64,000 bases of DNA from Jackrogersella multiformis (GCA_902806575.1 CADCXD010000012.1:146208-210207), one strand, 5' to 3'. Numbered from the stretch's first letter, positions 11,025-22,079 are shown. Made by a program: numbers and translations. The notes: generated by a model not told the origin, from the letters alone.

Positions 11025-11092
11025 ATTCGAACTCAAACTGGGATATTAGAAATACCCGGCTCTACCTTTGAACGTACCACGCTTCTTTTATC
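11025..11092 (-). pseudogene. tRNA-Arg(TCT)-like relic
   Basis: The minus strand has GGTAGAGC, an anticodon arm GGGTA / TTTCTAA / TATCC (TCT, Arg) and a T-loop-like GTTCGAA. The acceptor strands do not match and the D and T stems are degenerate. It resembles the intact tRNA-Arg(TCT) at 29828-29899 and is probably its decayed duplicate. Confidence 0.55.
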
Positions 11093-11548
11093 TTAGTATT
11101 GATAAAAGAACCAAAAAAAAGTATAAAAAAGTTAAAAAAAATATGGACGCAAAAAAAATCATTAGCATTGCTTAAATTATATGTTAATTTATCTACATCG
11201 AAATAAAAAATTAATAAATACCTTTTCTTATTAATATATCATTTATTTCAGCTTAAATACCTATTATTAAAATTTTTCGTCTGTTCCCCCTTTAAATTAG
11301 CCGCCTAATCCCCACTTGGGGATATGGGGGGGGGAAAAAAGGCGCTGAAAAACTCTAAATAATATGATTCTTATGTAGATAAATTAACTAATTAATGAGG
11401 CTTAGGAGGGCTTGTTTTTTAAATATTTTCCGCACCATGACCCCAGGGGGGGGGGGTAGCTACATATCTTAAACTATTAAGGCTCAAGATAAATATGTTT
11501 ATTAAGCTATTTAAGATTAATATATACTAAGCTATTTCACTATCTCTT

Positions 11549-12929
11549 TTAGGAGACAATACCCTTACAAACTAAATTAATCACCTTAGACACCACCTTT
11601 ACCATAAGATCTACATGCTTCTTTTTGATAATGAATGGAGGTGAAAGCATGATATGATCCCCATTAATACCATCTACGGTACCAGTTCCATGATAGATTG
11701 TCATATTAAATTCGCCTGAGAAGGCCAGGTCTACTATTTTTTGAGCAATACCTAATTGAGGATCAAAAGGTTCTTTTGTTAATTTGTCCTTTACTAACTC
11801 TATTGCCCAGAAAAGACCTATACCTCTTATGTCTCCGACATTAGGGTGATTACTTAAAACTGTTTTTAAGGATTTTTCCAAATACGCACCTTGTTTGGAG
11901 ACATTATCTAATAATTTATCATCTTGGATGACTCTCTGAACCTCTAAAGCACCTGCAGCTGTTATCGGCATTGCCTCATAGGTGTGCCCATGAGCGAATT
12001 CCCCGCTACCCTTCATTATTACCTTAACAACCTTTTGAGAGGCCATAACGGCAGATATCGGAACATATCCTCCTCCAAGTCCTTTGGCCATAGTTTGGAT
12101 ATCAGGTGCAATACCTTCTGCTTGTCATGCATGTAAAGTTCCAGTACGACCCATTCCACACATGACTTCGTCGAATATTAAAAGTGCTCCATATTTATGG
12201 CAAACTTCTTTCATTGCTTTTAGATAACCTGGAACGTATGGAACACAACCTAACGCTGCACCAACTACAGGCTCAAAGATGAAGGCCATAACTGTATCCG
12301 GACCTAGCTCTAAAAATTTGGCTTCTAATTCCGCTTTTTTTCGAGCCACGAAAGCAACGTTAGATTCACCTTTAATTAATTGACGATAAGGGTAACATGC
12401 GGGTATGTGGTGAACATTAGGCATTAGTATTTTCCTGTAAGGTTTTTTACGAGAAAAATGCCCAGATATACTCAAAGAACCTAAGGTAGCACCATGATAA
12501 GAACCATCACGCGCAATGATATTGATACGGTTAGTTTCGGGATTTTTTTCATAATGATAATAAAAGGCTAGCTTAATAGCTGTTTCAGTAGCTTCAGAAC
12601 CTGAATTTATCAAAAATACTCTAGCCATTTTTCCACCCGTTCCTTTTACGAGACACTCGCACAAGTTATCTGCAACATCACTCCCTCAAAATGTGGAAGA
12701 AGCGTATGTAACACCAGTGTTACACTGGTTTTTAATAGCTTTAATGACTCTTTTATTTCCATGACCAATACAAGAAACTGCTGCACCAGAACTTGCGTCT
12801 AAAACTTTACGATTATCTTTGGTAATAATGTATACACCTTTACCACTTTCAGCCTTAGGATAATCTTTTTTAAGGTGACCTATAAGAGAATAAGAGGTTT
12901 TTTTTTAAGTCTATCTTTTTATTTTGCAT
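11549..12929 (-). CDS. class III PLP-dependent aminotransferase (foreign gene in mtDNA)
   Basis: About 459 codons cover a whole class III aminotransferase. Order of motifs: GKGVYI and LDASSGAAVSCIGHG (N-terminal entry); LINSGSEATETAIKLA (cofactor phosphate region); SYHGATLG; AFIFEPV; LLIFDEVMCGMGRTG, whose Asp would contact the pyridine N; TMAKGLGGGYVPISAV, whose Lys would hold PLP; HGHTYEAMPITAAGALEV; and RGIGLFWAIEL. Two Trp codons are TGA (near 12688 and 12123), so it is adapted to the mitochondrial code. ATG at 12929 and the main frame are out of phase by one base at a run of nine A near 12900, either a sequencing error or a frameshift. The substrate cannot be inferred. No relative is part of the normal mitochondrial gene set, so I infer transfer from a nuclear or foreign genome. 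Confidence 0.85.
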
Positions 12930-13014
12930 TTTTTTTTTCAAAATTTTAACTCCTTCTATTTAATATATAAATTTAAACATTTGTATTAATACAAATTCGA
13001 TTAATTATCTTTTT

Positions 13015-13245
13015 TCACCCCTTGGCGTGGAATCCTACCTCACACACTTCGTGTACACTTCGTGTACACTTCTCGTGTAGTGAATATTCGATAATTAATT
13101 TATTAAGGTAAAACCTTATAAATGTTACAAAACTTAAAGGTAAAAGTATTGATCCTAAAAATAATAATATTATACCCTTTGTAATTATATTGTATGTAAA
13201 ACCCGCTAAATTATTTAATAACATGTGACCAGATAATAAGGGTAA
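13015..13245 (-). pseudogene. second, degenerate copy of the atp6 C-terminus
   Basis: The minus frame reads LLSGHMLLNNLAGFTYNII, then TKGIILLFLGSILLPL, clearly atp6-like up to about residue 35. It then diverges into unrelated sequence ending HEKCTRS, where direct repeats of a CACTTCGTGTA element begin (13040-13080). It follows the stop of orf430 by about 25 nt. The functional C-terminus is the exon at 14768-14561. This piece is best read as the original or recipient atp6 end, displaced when orf430 arrived with its own C-terminus. Confidence 0.75.
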
Positions 13246-13268
13246 ACCAGTTATAATCTTCTATAAAT

Positions 13269-14561
13269 TTATTTTTTTTCATTTTTTAAAGAATTTAAGT
13301 AAGACTCTAAAACTTCTATAATTCATTCAAGAGATTCAATATTTACTTGTGCTGGTCTCAAATTTACTATAGGTCACCTGTATTTTGCCCGCGAATTATA
13401 AATATATATAGATAAAAATCTGCCATCTTCTTGAAAATTTTGTTCAAACGTCAATCTATCCCTAGGATGATAATAATAATTACGGAATGATGAGTACATA
13501 ACATCGAGTTCTTGTAACATAAAATCAAAACTTCTTCCTTCTCTACGATCACTAAAAGGTATAGTATTTAAAGAAGAATTCAAACGCGAGAGGAGTATAG
13601 TGCCTAGAAGTGGGTCTAATGTTTCTTTTCAAAAATACATACCTATTAGTATACGTTCCATATCAGTATTTCAATAATGAGACCCTTCCGGATTAAGATG
13701 GTTAAAATCCAATAACAATCGTCTTAACTCATAAAGTATTCTTTCAATTTCTGGTGCACCTATATTTAATGCTTTAAATTTATCATAAAAAATTTCCCCC
13801 TCATCAGGATACAAATAATGTGAAGGTGTTAATTTTTTTTTTTTTTTGTCATCAGGATCATCACCATCATTTCCATTCAAACCCAAACATACTGTACGAA
13901 AAGTTAAACCACCATAGGAGGTGACTTGATTTGTATTATTAGAACCTTGGGCATTACTACTAGAAGATTCTGCATTATTACTAGAAGATCCAGTATTATT
14001 TACACAACTTTTGAAATATGCTTTTAATTTATTAATACATATGTCAAATAAACAAGATACTAACTCCCAAATAATATTTAGAATATAACATACAAGAAAA
14101 AAAATTAAAAAACCTGCCCCGTATTTAAAACAGAGAAGGGAGCGATAACTTACTATTATAGGATGTATATTATGTAGATGATTATATAATGAAAAACCCT
14201 TTTTAAAAAAATATACAGTAGATGGAGAGATATTAGGAATAGCTAGGGTCGTATTAAATTCAGGTATAGGTGATATGCTGCTATTATATTTAAAAACATT
14301 TGTAAAAAAATATGAAGTTAGTCTTGATAACACATCATATAAATCTTTATCATTACATAGTTTATCTATATTATAATAATAAATACCTCCATTTAAAAAA
14401 GATTCAATAAAAGAAATATCCAACACCACACTAGCTGATAGTGGTGTACTTACACTGTAAGGGTTATATTTTCCATACTTAATTTTAGAATTTTCAAGAT
14501 AAGCTTTGTATTCATTACAAATAAATAAAAATATATTAAAATTAAATCTAATAACTCTCAT
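13269..14561 (-). CDS. orf430, unknown membrane protein abutting atp6
   Basis: With TGA as Trp the frame from ATG at 14561 to TAA at 13269 encodes 430 residues. The start overlaps the atp6 stop by one base (TAATG). Residues about 145-180 form a strong membrane segment (FLIFFLVCYILNIIWELV). A low-complexity Asn/Ser linker (residues about 190-215) is followed by an acidic GNDGDDPDD patch, a Lys run and a soluble C-terminal domain. I recognise no family or endonuclease motif. Its placement between a good and a decayed atp6 end suggests it moved in as part of a mobile unit. Translational coupling to atp6 is likely. Confidence 0.6.
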
Positions 14562-17500
14562 TAATGAAGATCTAATCCATCCTTTATATAACCAGAAGAC
14601 AAAACCACGAATACTTGCGCCTGAATAAACGCAATACCTAATTCCAGGCCCGAAAAGGCCATAATAAATGGCAAAGGTATTAACCCTAAAAAAAAAAAGA
14701 TTATACCATTTGCCATTATACTGTGGGTGAAACCCGCCAATATATTTAATAACATGTGACCTGATAAGCGCTCAACAAATTCATCCTCAGATTATGTTAT
14801 TTCTTAACATTTGTAAACAATATTACTATTTAATTTTTGTTCCAAGATAGGGTGGTATACTCCGTAGGCTTAAGTCGAAGGCGTATAACATAGTATTCTA
14901 ATTTACTAATTTGAACAAATATTTTCCTTTAAAAGGGTTAATTCTATTTTCTTTTAAATATAAAGAAATACTAGGTTCACTCATTCAAATAATATATTAA
15001 CCATACCCACTTTTTATCATGTTAGACAACTTAAACTAATTTAAAAAGATAAATACCTCTAAACGGAGTAGTACGTTTCCTACTTAAATAAACAGAAATA
15101 CTTGACTGTGAAATACCCAGAGCTTCACCTGCTGAACTAATCGAAGAATAATTAATAACTTCATTTGTCTGAACATTAGTAACTTCTATATTTTTACAGT
15201 ATTGTTTAACTGAACCTAGTTTGGAGATAATGTACCCTTTAAGGGTACTAACTTGCCCATTTGTAGACGAAGACTTGTTGTTTTTTAAATAGTTTGTAAG
15301 TCGTCTAGAAGATATACCCAAAAATTGATATGCGGCTTTCATCGTAGAGAATTGTTTGGTAATTCCTGTAACACTGCTAGTTAATTCTACAGCCTGTCTT
15401 GAATTAGTTAGTCTAGGGGCGGAAGAGGAATCTAAGCTAGATGTAGCTTTAGTAATTATATAACCTTTGTATGGCTTATTATTAACTAAATACCTTTTTA
15501 CAGTAGTCTCATGAACACCTAAAAGCAGCCTGTATCAAAGAAGTAAATTCTTTATTATTTCCTGTTTCGATATTAGTAAGAATAATCGGCAATCTAAAGG
15601 GATTATTGTTAGTCATTCTTTCTAAATGACCTTTAGATAATTTTCGGCCTAACATAATCTCTCTTTTAAACTTAAGGACTTCTTCTGATTCATTTCTACT
15701 TTTGGATGCAACACTCATAAGTTTAAGAGAGGCTTCACTATGTTTGTATCCCAAATTTGACCCAGCTATATTTAATATATTGTATTCAGGATTTAATTTA
15801 TCTATGTAGAATTGCTCTCTATCCCGTACTATTGAACTAGGACAATATTCTAAAATCTCTAATCTAAACCCTGCATAACCATATTTTAAAAGTGCCCTAC
15901 AAATAAGAGATGCACCTCTCTTACTACTAGACAAATAGCTATGATTAAAGTACCGTCTAAATCTATCACTCAGCATAGAAGAAGAACCTACATAACTTTT
16001 TCCTGAATCCTTGTGAACTCAACGATAAACACCAGATTTACCTTTATTCTGTTTAGCGATCAATCCTTTATGCTCATCAGGATTAGTATAAATTAGAACA
16101 GGTTCTAATTCAGATGAAGAAGTAGATATAGTTCTTATGTTTATTTCCCCTTTAAAGTGTGTATTACTTAAATTGGTTGATGTAGGGCCAATTCGTGTTT
16201 GACAGCGAATTCAATGAAACCTTTTTGGAGTACAATGAGATGGTTTTAAACTTAATTTCTCTTCCATATCAGAAGGATAAGTTTTAATGAAAGATAAAAT
16301 ATATAGTGGTTTGTTAACGAATAAACGAACCACAATTTTAGGGGCTTCGCCCACTCGAGTTAAGAAATATATATATTTCGGTTATTATCAGTAAAGTTGT
16401 TGTAACGACTCATATTTTTCGGCACCCCCTATTCCCTCCGGAGGAGGGAAAATATACTTTTAATTAAACTTGGGGGTATTAGAAGCAGCAGCGCTAATAG
16501 AAGAGTATAATGTAACCTCTTTAGTTTCAACATTAGTAACCTCCACTTTAATAGAAGTTTTTTGTACCTTTTCTACTTCCATTAAATTTGTACTTTCATC
16601 TGAGTTTAATTTAAAAGTATATCTACCTAAAACAGGTTTATCTTGTTTCAAGTAAATGTAATGTTCAATATATCTTTTATCAATATCTAAAGCTCGGGCT
16701 GCAGCTCTAATGGCATGGTAAGTAGTAGTAGTATTTGTTATCAAATCAGTTACCTCAACTTTGATACCACAAGATTGACCTTTAGATAATTTAGTTAAAA
16801 ATTCCGGAGATTTGAATGTCTTAGAAGCAGCGATACGCATATTCTCTATTGCAGCTTCAGAATGTTTTCAACCAGATCCTCTGGAAGGACTTCCAGGTAT
16901 ATTTAATATATTATACTCAGGAGAGTATACATCAAAAAAGTATTTTTCTCTAGACATAAGACTATCTTTGTCACAAATTTCTAAAATAGTCAGACTAAAG
17001 TTAGTATAACCATACTTTAATAATGCAACGTTAATAGGCATACTTTTTTCATTTAGTAGTCTATTTACATTGTAATATTCTAAAAACCTACGCCTTAAAA
17101 CCACGGTACTCCCTATATACTTCTTACCATTCAATTTATTAGTTCACATATAAATTCCAGATTTACCTTTAACATATTTAAGGATATTTAGTTTGTCTTT
17201 GTCTGCATCAAAGAAAGAAACTAAACCGGAAGAGTCTGTAGAAGAGAAACCCTCACTTTTTGAAGTTGAAAACACCCTTACAGCTATGGGTCTAAAACAC
17301 TTCGACTTCGTAGAGAATGCATAATTTTCAGTTTGATAAATTAGGCTACGTGATCTAACGCCGTATAAATAAGAACAATAAGATGTGACAAACCTCTTAG
17401 TAGAATTTTTAACAAAAGATGATATGAGTCGTTCACAACTTTATCCTTTCTTTAAAGGTATATATAAACTTTGTCCCTTAATAAAAGTGTTTATATACTT

Positions 17501-20341
17501 TATCCTTTCTTTAAAGTGTTAAAAAAAATAAACTTTACATATTACGTAAATCACCGAAATATTATAAAATGAGGATAGGCTATTGTGATATCTTTAATCT
17601 TGACCTACTTAATTTCTATCAAGAACCGGCTTTCCCGGCGACCAGAGTACACCTTACCATTAGTTTAATGTAATGGAAGAACCGTCTACTCGTTGCTCTT
17701 TTACAATAATAATTTATTTGGCTCCGCCATAGCGAAGCGGTATATTATTGATTTAGATCCGCGATAACCCATTCCTTGTATTAAACCAAGAATCTCTAAT
17801 GATATTACTATACCCCCAATCGTTAATGAGGCCAGGTAAGAAGTTTCCGTCTTATCTTTAGTTATTAGAGCTTGAGGGCTTCCCCGGAATTTGGTTCTTA
17901 AACACAACAAGAACGAGACACCTAATCTCATCTTTTTATGTTAGCTGCTAATCTTAAACCTAATGAAATATTTCTAGCTAAGTATGATCAACTGTATTAG
18001 TGTTAGTTTTATAATAAATGTTTTGACCTATTAAAGACATTAGCGTGATTAAATTAATTTTAATTTATATTTATTTTTATAAGGATTAGTACGTTTATTA
18101 GCAAAATACCCGGAAAGACTAGACTGAGGTACACCTAAAGCTTCAGCAGCTAAAGTAAACGAAGGGTATACGGCTACTGTATTTGTTTCAATATCAGTAG
18201 CCTCTATTTTCTTAAATTTCCTATTAACTTTAGTTTGAGAATCCATTACCTTGGAAATAATATACCCTTTTAAGGTTTCATTATCGGCATTAGCCGTTTT
18301 ACTTAGAAAGTATCACAGCCGACCCCGAGATATCTCCAAATATTCGGCAGCCTCAGTCAAAGAAGGAAAATCTTTAGATATTCCTGTTATCTTATTAGTT
18401 AATAAGACAGGCTGTTGCTGAATAGATTTAGAAGGCGGTAGCTCGGCTATATCCTTATCCTTTGAAGGAGCTTTAGTAATAGTATAACCTTTGTAAGCAA
18501 TATTATTTAATAAATATTTCTTTACAGAAATTCGTGATATACCTAGATATACACCAGCTTCAGTCATAGAAATGAATTCCTTTGTATCACCTGTTTCCGT
18601 ATTAATTAGCAGGACAGACTGTCTTAAGGTATTGCCTAAACGCATCTTTTCTAAACGCTCATTATCTAACCTCTTTCCTAATAAAGCTTCTCTTTTAATA
18701 TCACGGGTGGATTCTGATACCGTTCTATTTTTAGAAGCTATACCTATAAGTTTTTTAGATGCTTCACTATGCCGGTATCCCAAAGGAGACCCAGCAATTT
18801 TTAATATGTTATATTCAGGATAAAATTTATCAAAGTAAAATTGCTCTCTTTGAATTAATTTATCTACAGTGCTATATTCTAAAATTTCTAATCTAAACTC
18901 CGAATAACCATATTTTAATAGTGCCTTATAAATGATTAAATTACGTTTAGGATATGTAATATGATTATAATTAAAATATTGTCTAAATCTTGTATTCAAT
19001 TTAACGGATGAACCTATATAACTTTTCCCTGATTCTATATGTACTCAACGATAAATACCAGTTCGTCCTTTATTTTCATTAACGATTAGTTCTTTCTCCT
19101 TATCTGGATTATTATAAACTCTAATAGGTACTGATTCAGAGGATGTAGACATAGTTCTTTTACTGTCTAGGGAACTAGTTATAATTAAGGTAGAAGGCCG
19201 ATTTGATAGTATACAATTAGACCTACTATTACTCTTAGTTGCCTTAGAGTGATAGTAATTAGGAGAAAAATTGCGAGTCGTCGATTGAAAGTTAAGTAAA
19301 CAAATCCGTTTAAATAAAATACTATTTTTCTATAAGGGTCAAAACCTAATACAGAAACTTTAATTTTGAGTTACTTGATTCTACTCAAAAACCATTTTCA
19401 TGGCGACAAGAGTACACCTTACAGTATTGAAAACAATACCGAAGAACCATCTACTCGTTGCTCTTTTACAAATACTCAATCCCTACGTATAACATACTAA
19501 ACATTGTTTTTAGGGCGCAAGCTCTTAAAAACCTCGCAAGAATCCCTGTCAAGTGTGAAGTAGGGTTAGAATCTTTGACTTAGATCCGCGATTGCCCATT
19601 TCAATTTCTATCATCTCTAGTGATATTACCATACCTCTTACAAAAAACCAAATTTTCTTATAAGACTCCTCTTGCGTCAGACAGAGCTAGTGGTTAGCTA
19701 GGCCAGTTATATCTTTACAATATAACCTTGGTTACTAGAGCTTTAGGGTTTCCCCGGAGTTTGGCACTTTTTCACAACTTGAAGTTATCTTAACCTTCAT
19801 TTATGAATTCTATAAGTACTAATAAAGGTAGTAGGGCTAAAGGGCAACCTGCAGGTACTAAAAGAGAGAAAAAAACTAGACCATGTTTTTGGAATCCTAA
19901 TATTGTTGCACCTAAAACTACAGTAAAACTTAAAGCAAATGTTAACACAAAATGGCTTGTAGAAGCAAAACTGTACGGAACCATTCCTATTAAGTTATTA
20001 ATTAATATAAATAAGAATAAAGCATATAAAAATGGAAAATAGATTTGTCCATTTCTAGGGTTTATTTGATTTGCTACTATACTATGTATAGTTGCATATA
20101 AAGATTCCTGACTAATTGATCAATTATTACCAACTAGTCTATTATAATTTGTACTAAGAATGTTAAGAGTTAATAAAAAAAAAATCCCTATAATTAAATA
20201 TAATCCTATATTAGTTATAGATATATGTAAATTACCTAATATAGGGGCATCTATACTTAACAAATCTTTTATTTCGAATTGATCTAAAGGACTAATTATC
20301 TCATAGGCTAAGTCAAGAATCTGATGCATATTTACTTCCAT
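14561..20341 (-). CDS. atp6: ATP synthase subunit a, three exons
   Basis: Exons 20341-19803, 17988-17938 and 14768-14561 join to 266 codons including the stop. The protein is the membrane proton-channel subunit of F0: multiple hydrophobic helices, the conserved SYLARNISLGLRLAANI around the essential Arg, LSGHMLLNIL, and the canonical end GLELGIAFIQAQVFVVL. The junctions fit group I rules: exon 1 ends in GAATTCAT and exon 2 begins ATCATAC (E-F-I-S-Y); exon 2 ends AACAT and exon 3 begins CTTATCAGG (N-I-L-S-G). The middle exon is only 51 nt. A degenerate second C-terminus lies downstream at 13.0-13.2 kb. Confidence 0.93.
15031..16267 (-). pseudogene. second GIY-YIG endonuclease of atp6 intron 2, frameshifted
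   Basis: The frame opens at ATG 16267, has the catalytic GVYRWVH and YVGSS motifs (residues about 85-105) and a LKYGYAGFRLEILEY helix, then a NUMOD-type segment. Near 15527 the frame ends after SLIQAAFRC, while the expected continuation LGVHETTVKRYL is in another frame that runs to 15031 with more NUMOD1 repeats (KAAYQFLGIS, SAGEALGISQSS). One small indel therefore splits the gene. It is closely similar to the GIY-YIG protein of intron 1. Confidence 0.8.
16460..17434 (-). CDS. first GIY-YIG endonuclease of atp6 intron 2
   Basis: The frame is open from at least 17434 to 16460 with TGA as Trp, about 320 residues. There is no clear ATG near the 5' end, so the start (possibly ATA) is uncertain. 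Catalytic signatures: SGIYMWTNKLNGKKYIGST and LKYGYTNFSLTILE. Two NUMOD1 repeats follow (IRAAARALDIDK; SSISAAAS), the last cut short, so the C-terminus looks truncated by several repeats against its relatives. Confidence 0.75.
17989..19802 (-). mobile_element. group I intron 1 of atp6
   Basis: It starts after GAATTCAT and ends ACAGTTG before ATCATAC. The core runs through 19.75-19.38 kb (CTCCGGGGAAACCCTAAAGC, GATCTAAGTCAAAG, AGAGCAACGAGTAGATGG, AGGTGTACTCTTGTCGCC). One intact GIY-YIG gene occupies the 3' half. Confidence 0.85.
18049..19152 (-). CDS. intact GIY-YIG endonuclease with NUMOD repeats (atp6 intron 1)
   Basis: ATG at 19152 to a stop at 18049 gives 367 residues with TGA as Trp. The catalytic domain has TGIYRWVH and SYIGSS (residues about 40-55) and the LKYGYSEFRLEILEY helix. 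A linker with EASKKLIGIA is followed by at least three NUMOD1-type DNA-binding repeats (EAGVYLGISR, EAAEYLEISR, LAAEALGVPQSS). No disabling mutation is seen. It is paralogous to both genes of intron 2. Confidence 0.88.
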
Positions 20342-20842
20342 TTAAAATTATTATAATTATTGTATTCAATAGTTAATCTAAAAATATATAATGCCCCAGT
20401 GGGGTAGGGGTCCCACAGGCTCCAGCCGCCTTTAAGGCGGCGGCCTGAGCTATCCCCCTCCACGAAGTGTGTCGGGGGGGGGGGGGATTAGGGGTGTGGC
20501 TAGGCGTCCCCTTCACCAAATGTGATGAGGCCGGTGATAAAGGTTGTAAATTGAAATGTAAATCTTGAAAAATTTAACCAGGTTTAATCAAAATATTTTA
20601 TTGACTTAGAGCAAAAGAAATATTTCTTTCCGTATCCCTTATCCCCCGACACGAAGTGTGTCGGGGGATAAGGGAAAGGGGATCAGCAGCAGCCCAGCTC
20701 CAGTGGGGTAGGGGTCCCACAGGTTCCCCCATATCCCCCAAGATTAGAGGGGGGGGGGGGGAACTCGTAGTATTGCTGCTTTGCTGCGAAGAGCGCAGGG
20801 CTAATTTATTTTATATTTTAAAGTACGAGCTAAAAATAAACA
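20342..20842. repeat. GC-cluster-rich spacer between atp6 and atp8
   Basis: Two clusters occupy most of the stretch. One (20391-20515) has CAGTGGGGTAGGGG, a CCGCCTTTAAGGCGG palindrome, CACGAAGTGTGTCGGGG and a G run. The other (20640-20803) has CGACACGAAGTGTGTCGGGG, AGCAGCCCAGCTCCAG, CAGTGGGGTAGGGG, a G run, and GAGCGCAGGGCT. No gene is present. Two different cluster families are nested here. Confidence 0.75.
20818..20841 (-). repeat. duplicate of the atp8 3' coding end
   Basis: These 24 nt match 20863-20886 inside atp8 at 23 of 24 positions and encode the end of VRLFLARTL. The duplicate lies directly downstream of the atp8 stop, between it and a GC cluster, and the frame continues only a few codons. 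Confidence 0.75.
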
Positions 20843-20995
20843 TTAATTAAATAATTTAGATATTAAAGTACGAGCTAAAAACAAACGAACAAATCTAGGT
20901 AATATATATTTAGATAACATATATATTGTAATAAGAAGAATTGCAAAAGCAAAAGTTACTTCATTAAAAAAATAGAAAGGGGTTAGTTGTGGCAT
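20843..20995 (-). CDS. atp8: ATP synthase subunit 8
   Basis: The 50-residue product starts MPQLTPFYFFNEVTFAF, has one membrane helix (FAILLITIYMLSKYILP) and ends RFVRLFLARTLISKLFN, the typical size and pattern of basidiomycete atp8. An upstream in-frame ATG at 21013 would add six residues (MFFFTN); the inner ATG matches the family. It is a small peripheral stalk membrane subunit of F0. It lies between atp6 and nad4 on the same strand, probably in one transcript. Confidence 0.92.
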   Translation of the reverse strand: MPQLTPFYFFNEVTFAFAILLITIYMLSKYILPRFVRLFLARTLISKLFN

Positions 20996-21612
20996 ATTAG
21001 TAAAAAAAAACATATAAATTTAATTGAATACTATAATATAAGTATTAGCGTTTATTATAAAACGAAAAGATATTAAAGGAAATACATCCAACAACTAATC
21101 GAAAAATAAAGCAAAGCAAACCGTAAAACCAAAGTAATAATAAAACTATAACAAACAACTTACTCGTTACGCTATATAAGATAATTAGGGTGAAATACCC
21201 AAATAATAAAAAACACCCATATCTCACTCATAAGGGTGAAACAAACTATAGTTAAATTAGCGTATAACCCTCTAACTCTAGCTGCCTACCTATTAAATGG
21301 CGCACATGCTAAAAAATATATAGATATTCCAAATATACCTAAATAAATATCCAATAACTTATAACATAAATCGACCACCACCCGATCAATATCATAAAAT
21401 TAACCTCTATTTTGTTAACAATTATAAAAGAAAGTAGCGTTTATACCCTATAGATAGAAATATTGAGCCGCCCGATGCTACAAGACCCTTGACCTTACGC
21501 TCTTCAGTAATAAAGAGTAAACCTCATGACGTATCTATTATAATAAATATACCTTAATAAAGGTTGAGCTTAAAGGGACCCGATATAAAATAAAGATTAA
21601 ATAATCCTTTAG

Positions 21613-21753
21613 TTATCGCTTACTAATATAAACTGACTCCCCTTCAAAGGTAAAAATATTGCCTTTTTGTGCCCTATATAACACTGTAGGAGTAGCTACA
21701 CCTAAATAATTAGCACATTCATTTAACGAATTAAATGAGTATAAAGTTTCATC
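21613..21753 (-). pseudogene. orphan NUMOD1-type endonuclease tail
   Basis: The minus frame gives SFNSLNECANYLGVATPTV followed by GNIFTFEGESVYISKR and TAA, the typical last repeat of a GIY-YIG/NUMOD protein. Its 5' side is cut by a GC cluster beginning at 21753. No catalytic part is nearby. Confidence 0.6.
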
Positions 21754-21886
21754 AGTGGGGTAGGGGTCGGTTTCTCTCGTCGCGTAGGCGACGAGAGAAA
21801 CTGTTCATACCATTTTTAAATTATTCTATAACAGAATAAACCGCTTTACGTTCCTGGCCATTTTTTCCTTGGCTCGCCACCCAGCT

Positions 21887-21985
21887 CCAGTGGGGTAGGG
21901 GTCCCGTTCCCCCCCATATCCCCCAAGATTAGGGGGGGGGGGGGGAACTACGAAGTACCGCTACAAAAGAAGCAGAGAGCGCAGG
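21887..21985. repeat. complete GC cluster
   Basis: Outer arms CCACCCAGCTCCAG and GAGAGCGCAGGG enclose CAGTGGGGTAGGGGTCCC, a C run, CATATCCCCC, a G run, and GGGGGAACTA. It is nearly the same unit as 20.69-20.80 kb. Confidence 0.75.
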
Positions 21986-22079
21986 GACATAAAGAAAGAA
22001 AGCTTTTTTAAAAGATAAGAAATTAAGATGCTTGGAAGAATTTAAAGGATGCTCAGTAAAAATTAACTAGAAGAACTTT

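Larger units (their letters stand above)
10106..11548. other. AT-rich spacer between rns and the aminotransferase gene
   Basis: There is no protein gene. The stretch is very AT-rich and punctuated by G or C runs (about 10509-10520, 10685-10700, 10825-10860, 11325-11335, 11446-11455), GC-cluster pieces, and one tRNA-Arg relic. A promoter for rns could lie just above 10105, but I recognise no consensus. Confidence 0.6.
14769..17937 (-). mobile_element. group I intron 2 of atp6 with two GIY-YIG genes
   Basis: It begins after AACAT and ends GTTGAGCG before CTTATCAGG. The 5' core (17.64-17.93 kb) shares CTCCGGGG-like, ATCGCGGATCTAA and AGAGCAACGAGTAGACGG blocks with atp6 intron 1, cox1 intron 4 and the rns group I intron. 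Two GIY-YIG genes lie in tandem, so this may be two fused introns or one that gained a second gene. Confidence 0.8.
20996..22079. other. spacer with GC clusters and endonuclease debris
   Basis: Apart from the NUMOD fragment and GC clusters listed separately, no gene is supported. A 60-residue hydrophobic frame at 21045-21227 has only a GTG start and no recognisable relative; I do not call it. AT-rich filler covers 21230-21600. Confidence 0.5.

Noticed and set aside
21045..21227. 60-residue hydrophobic minus-strand frame
   Set aside because: Only a GTG start, no similarity I can see to nad or atp subunits, and AT-rich hydrophobic frames are common in this DNA.
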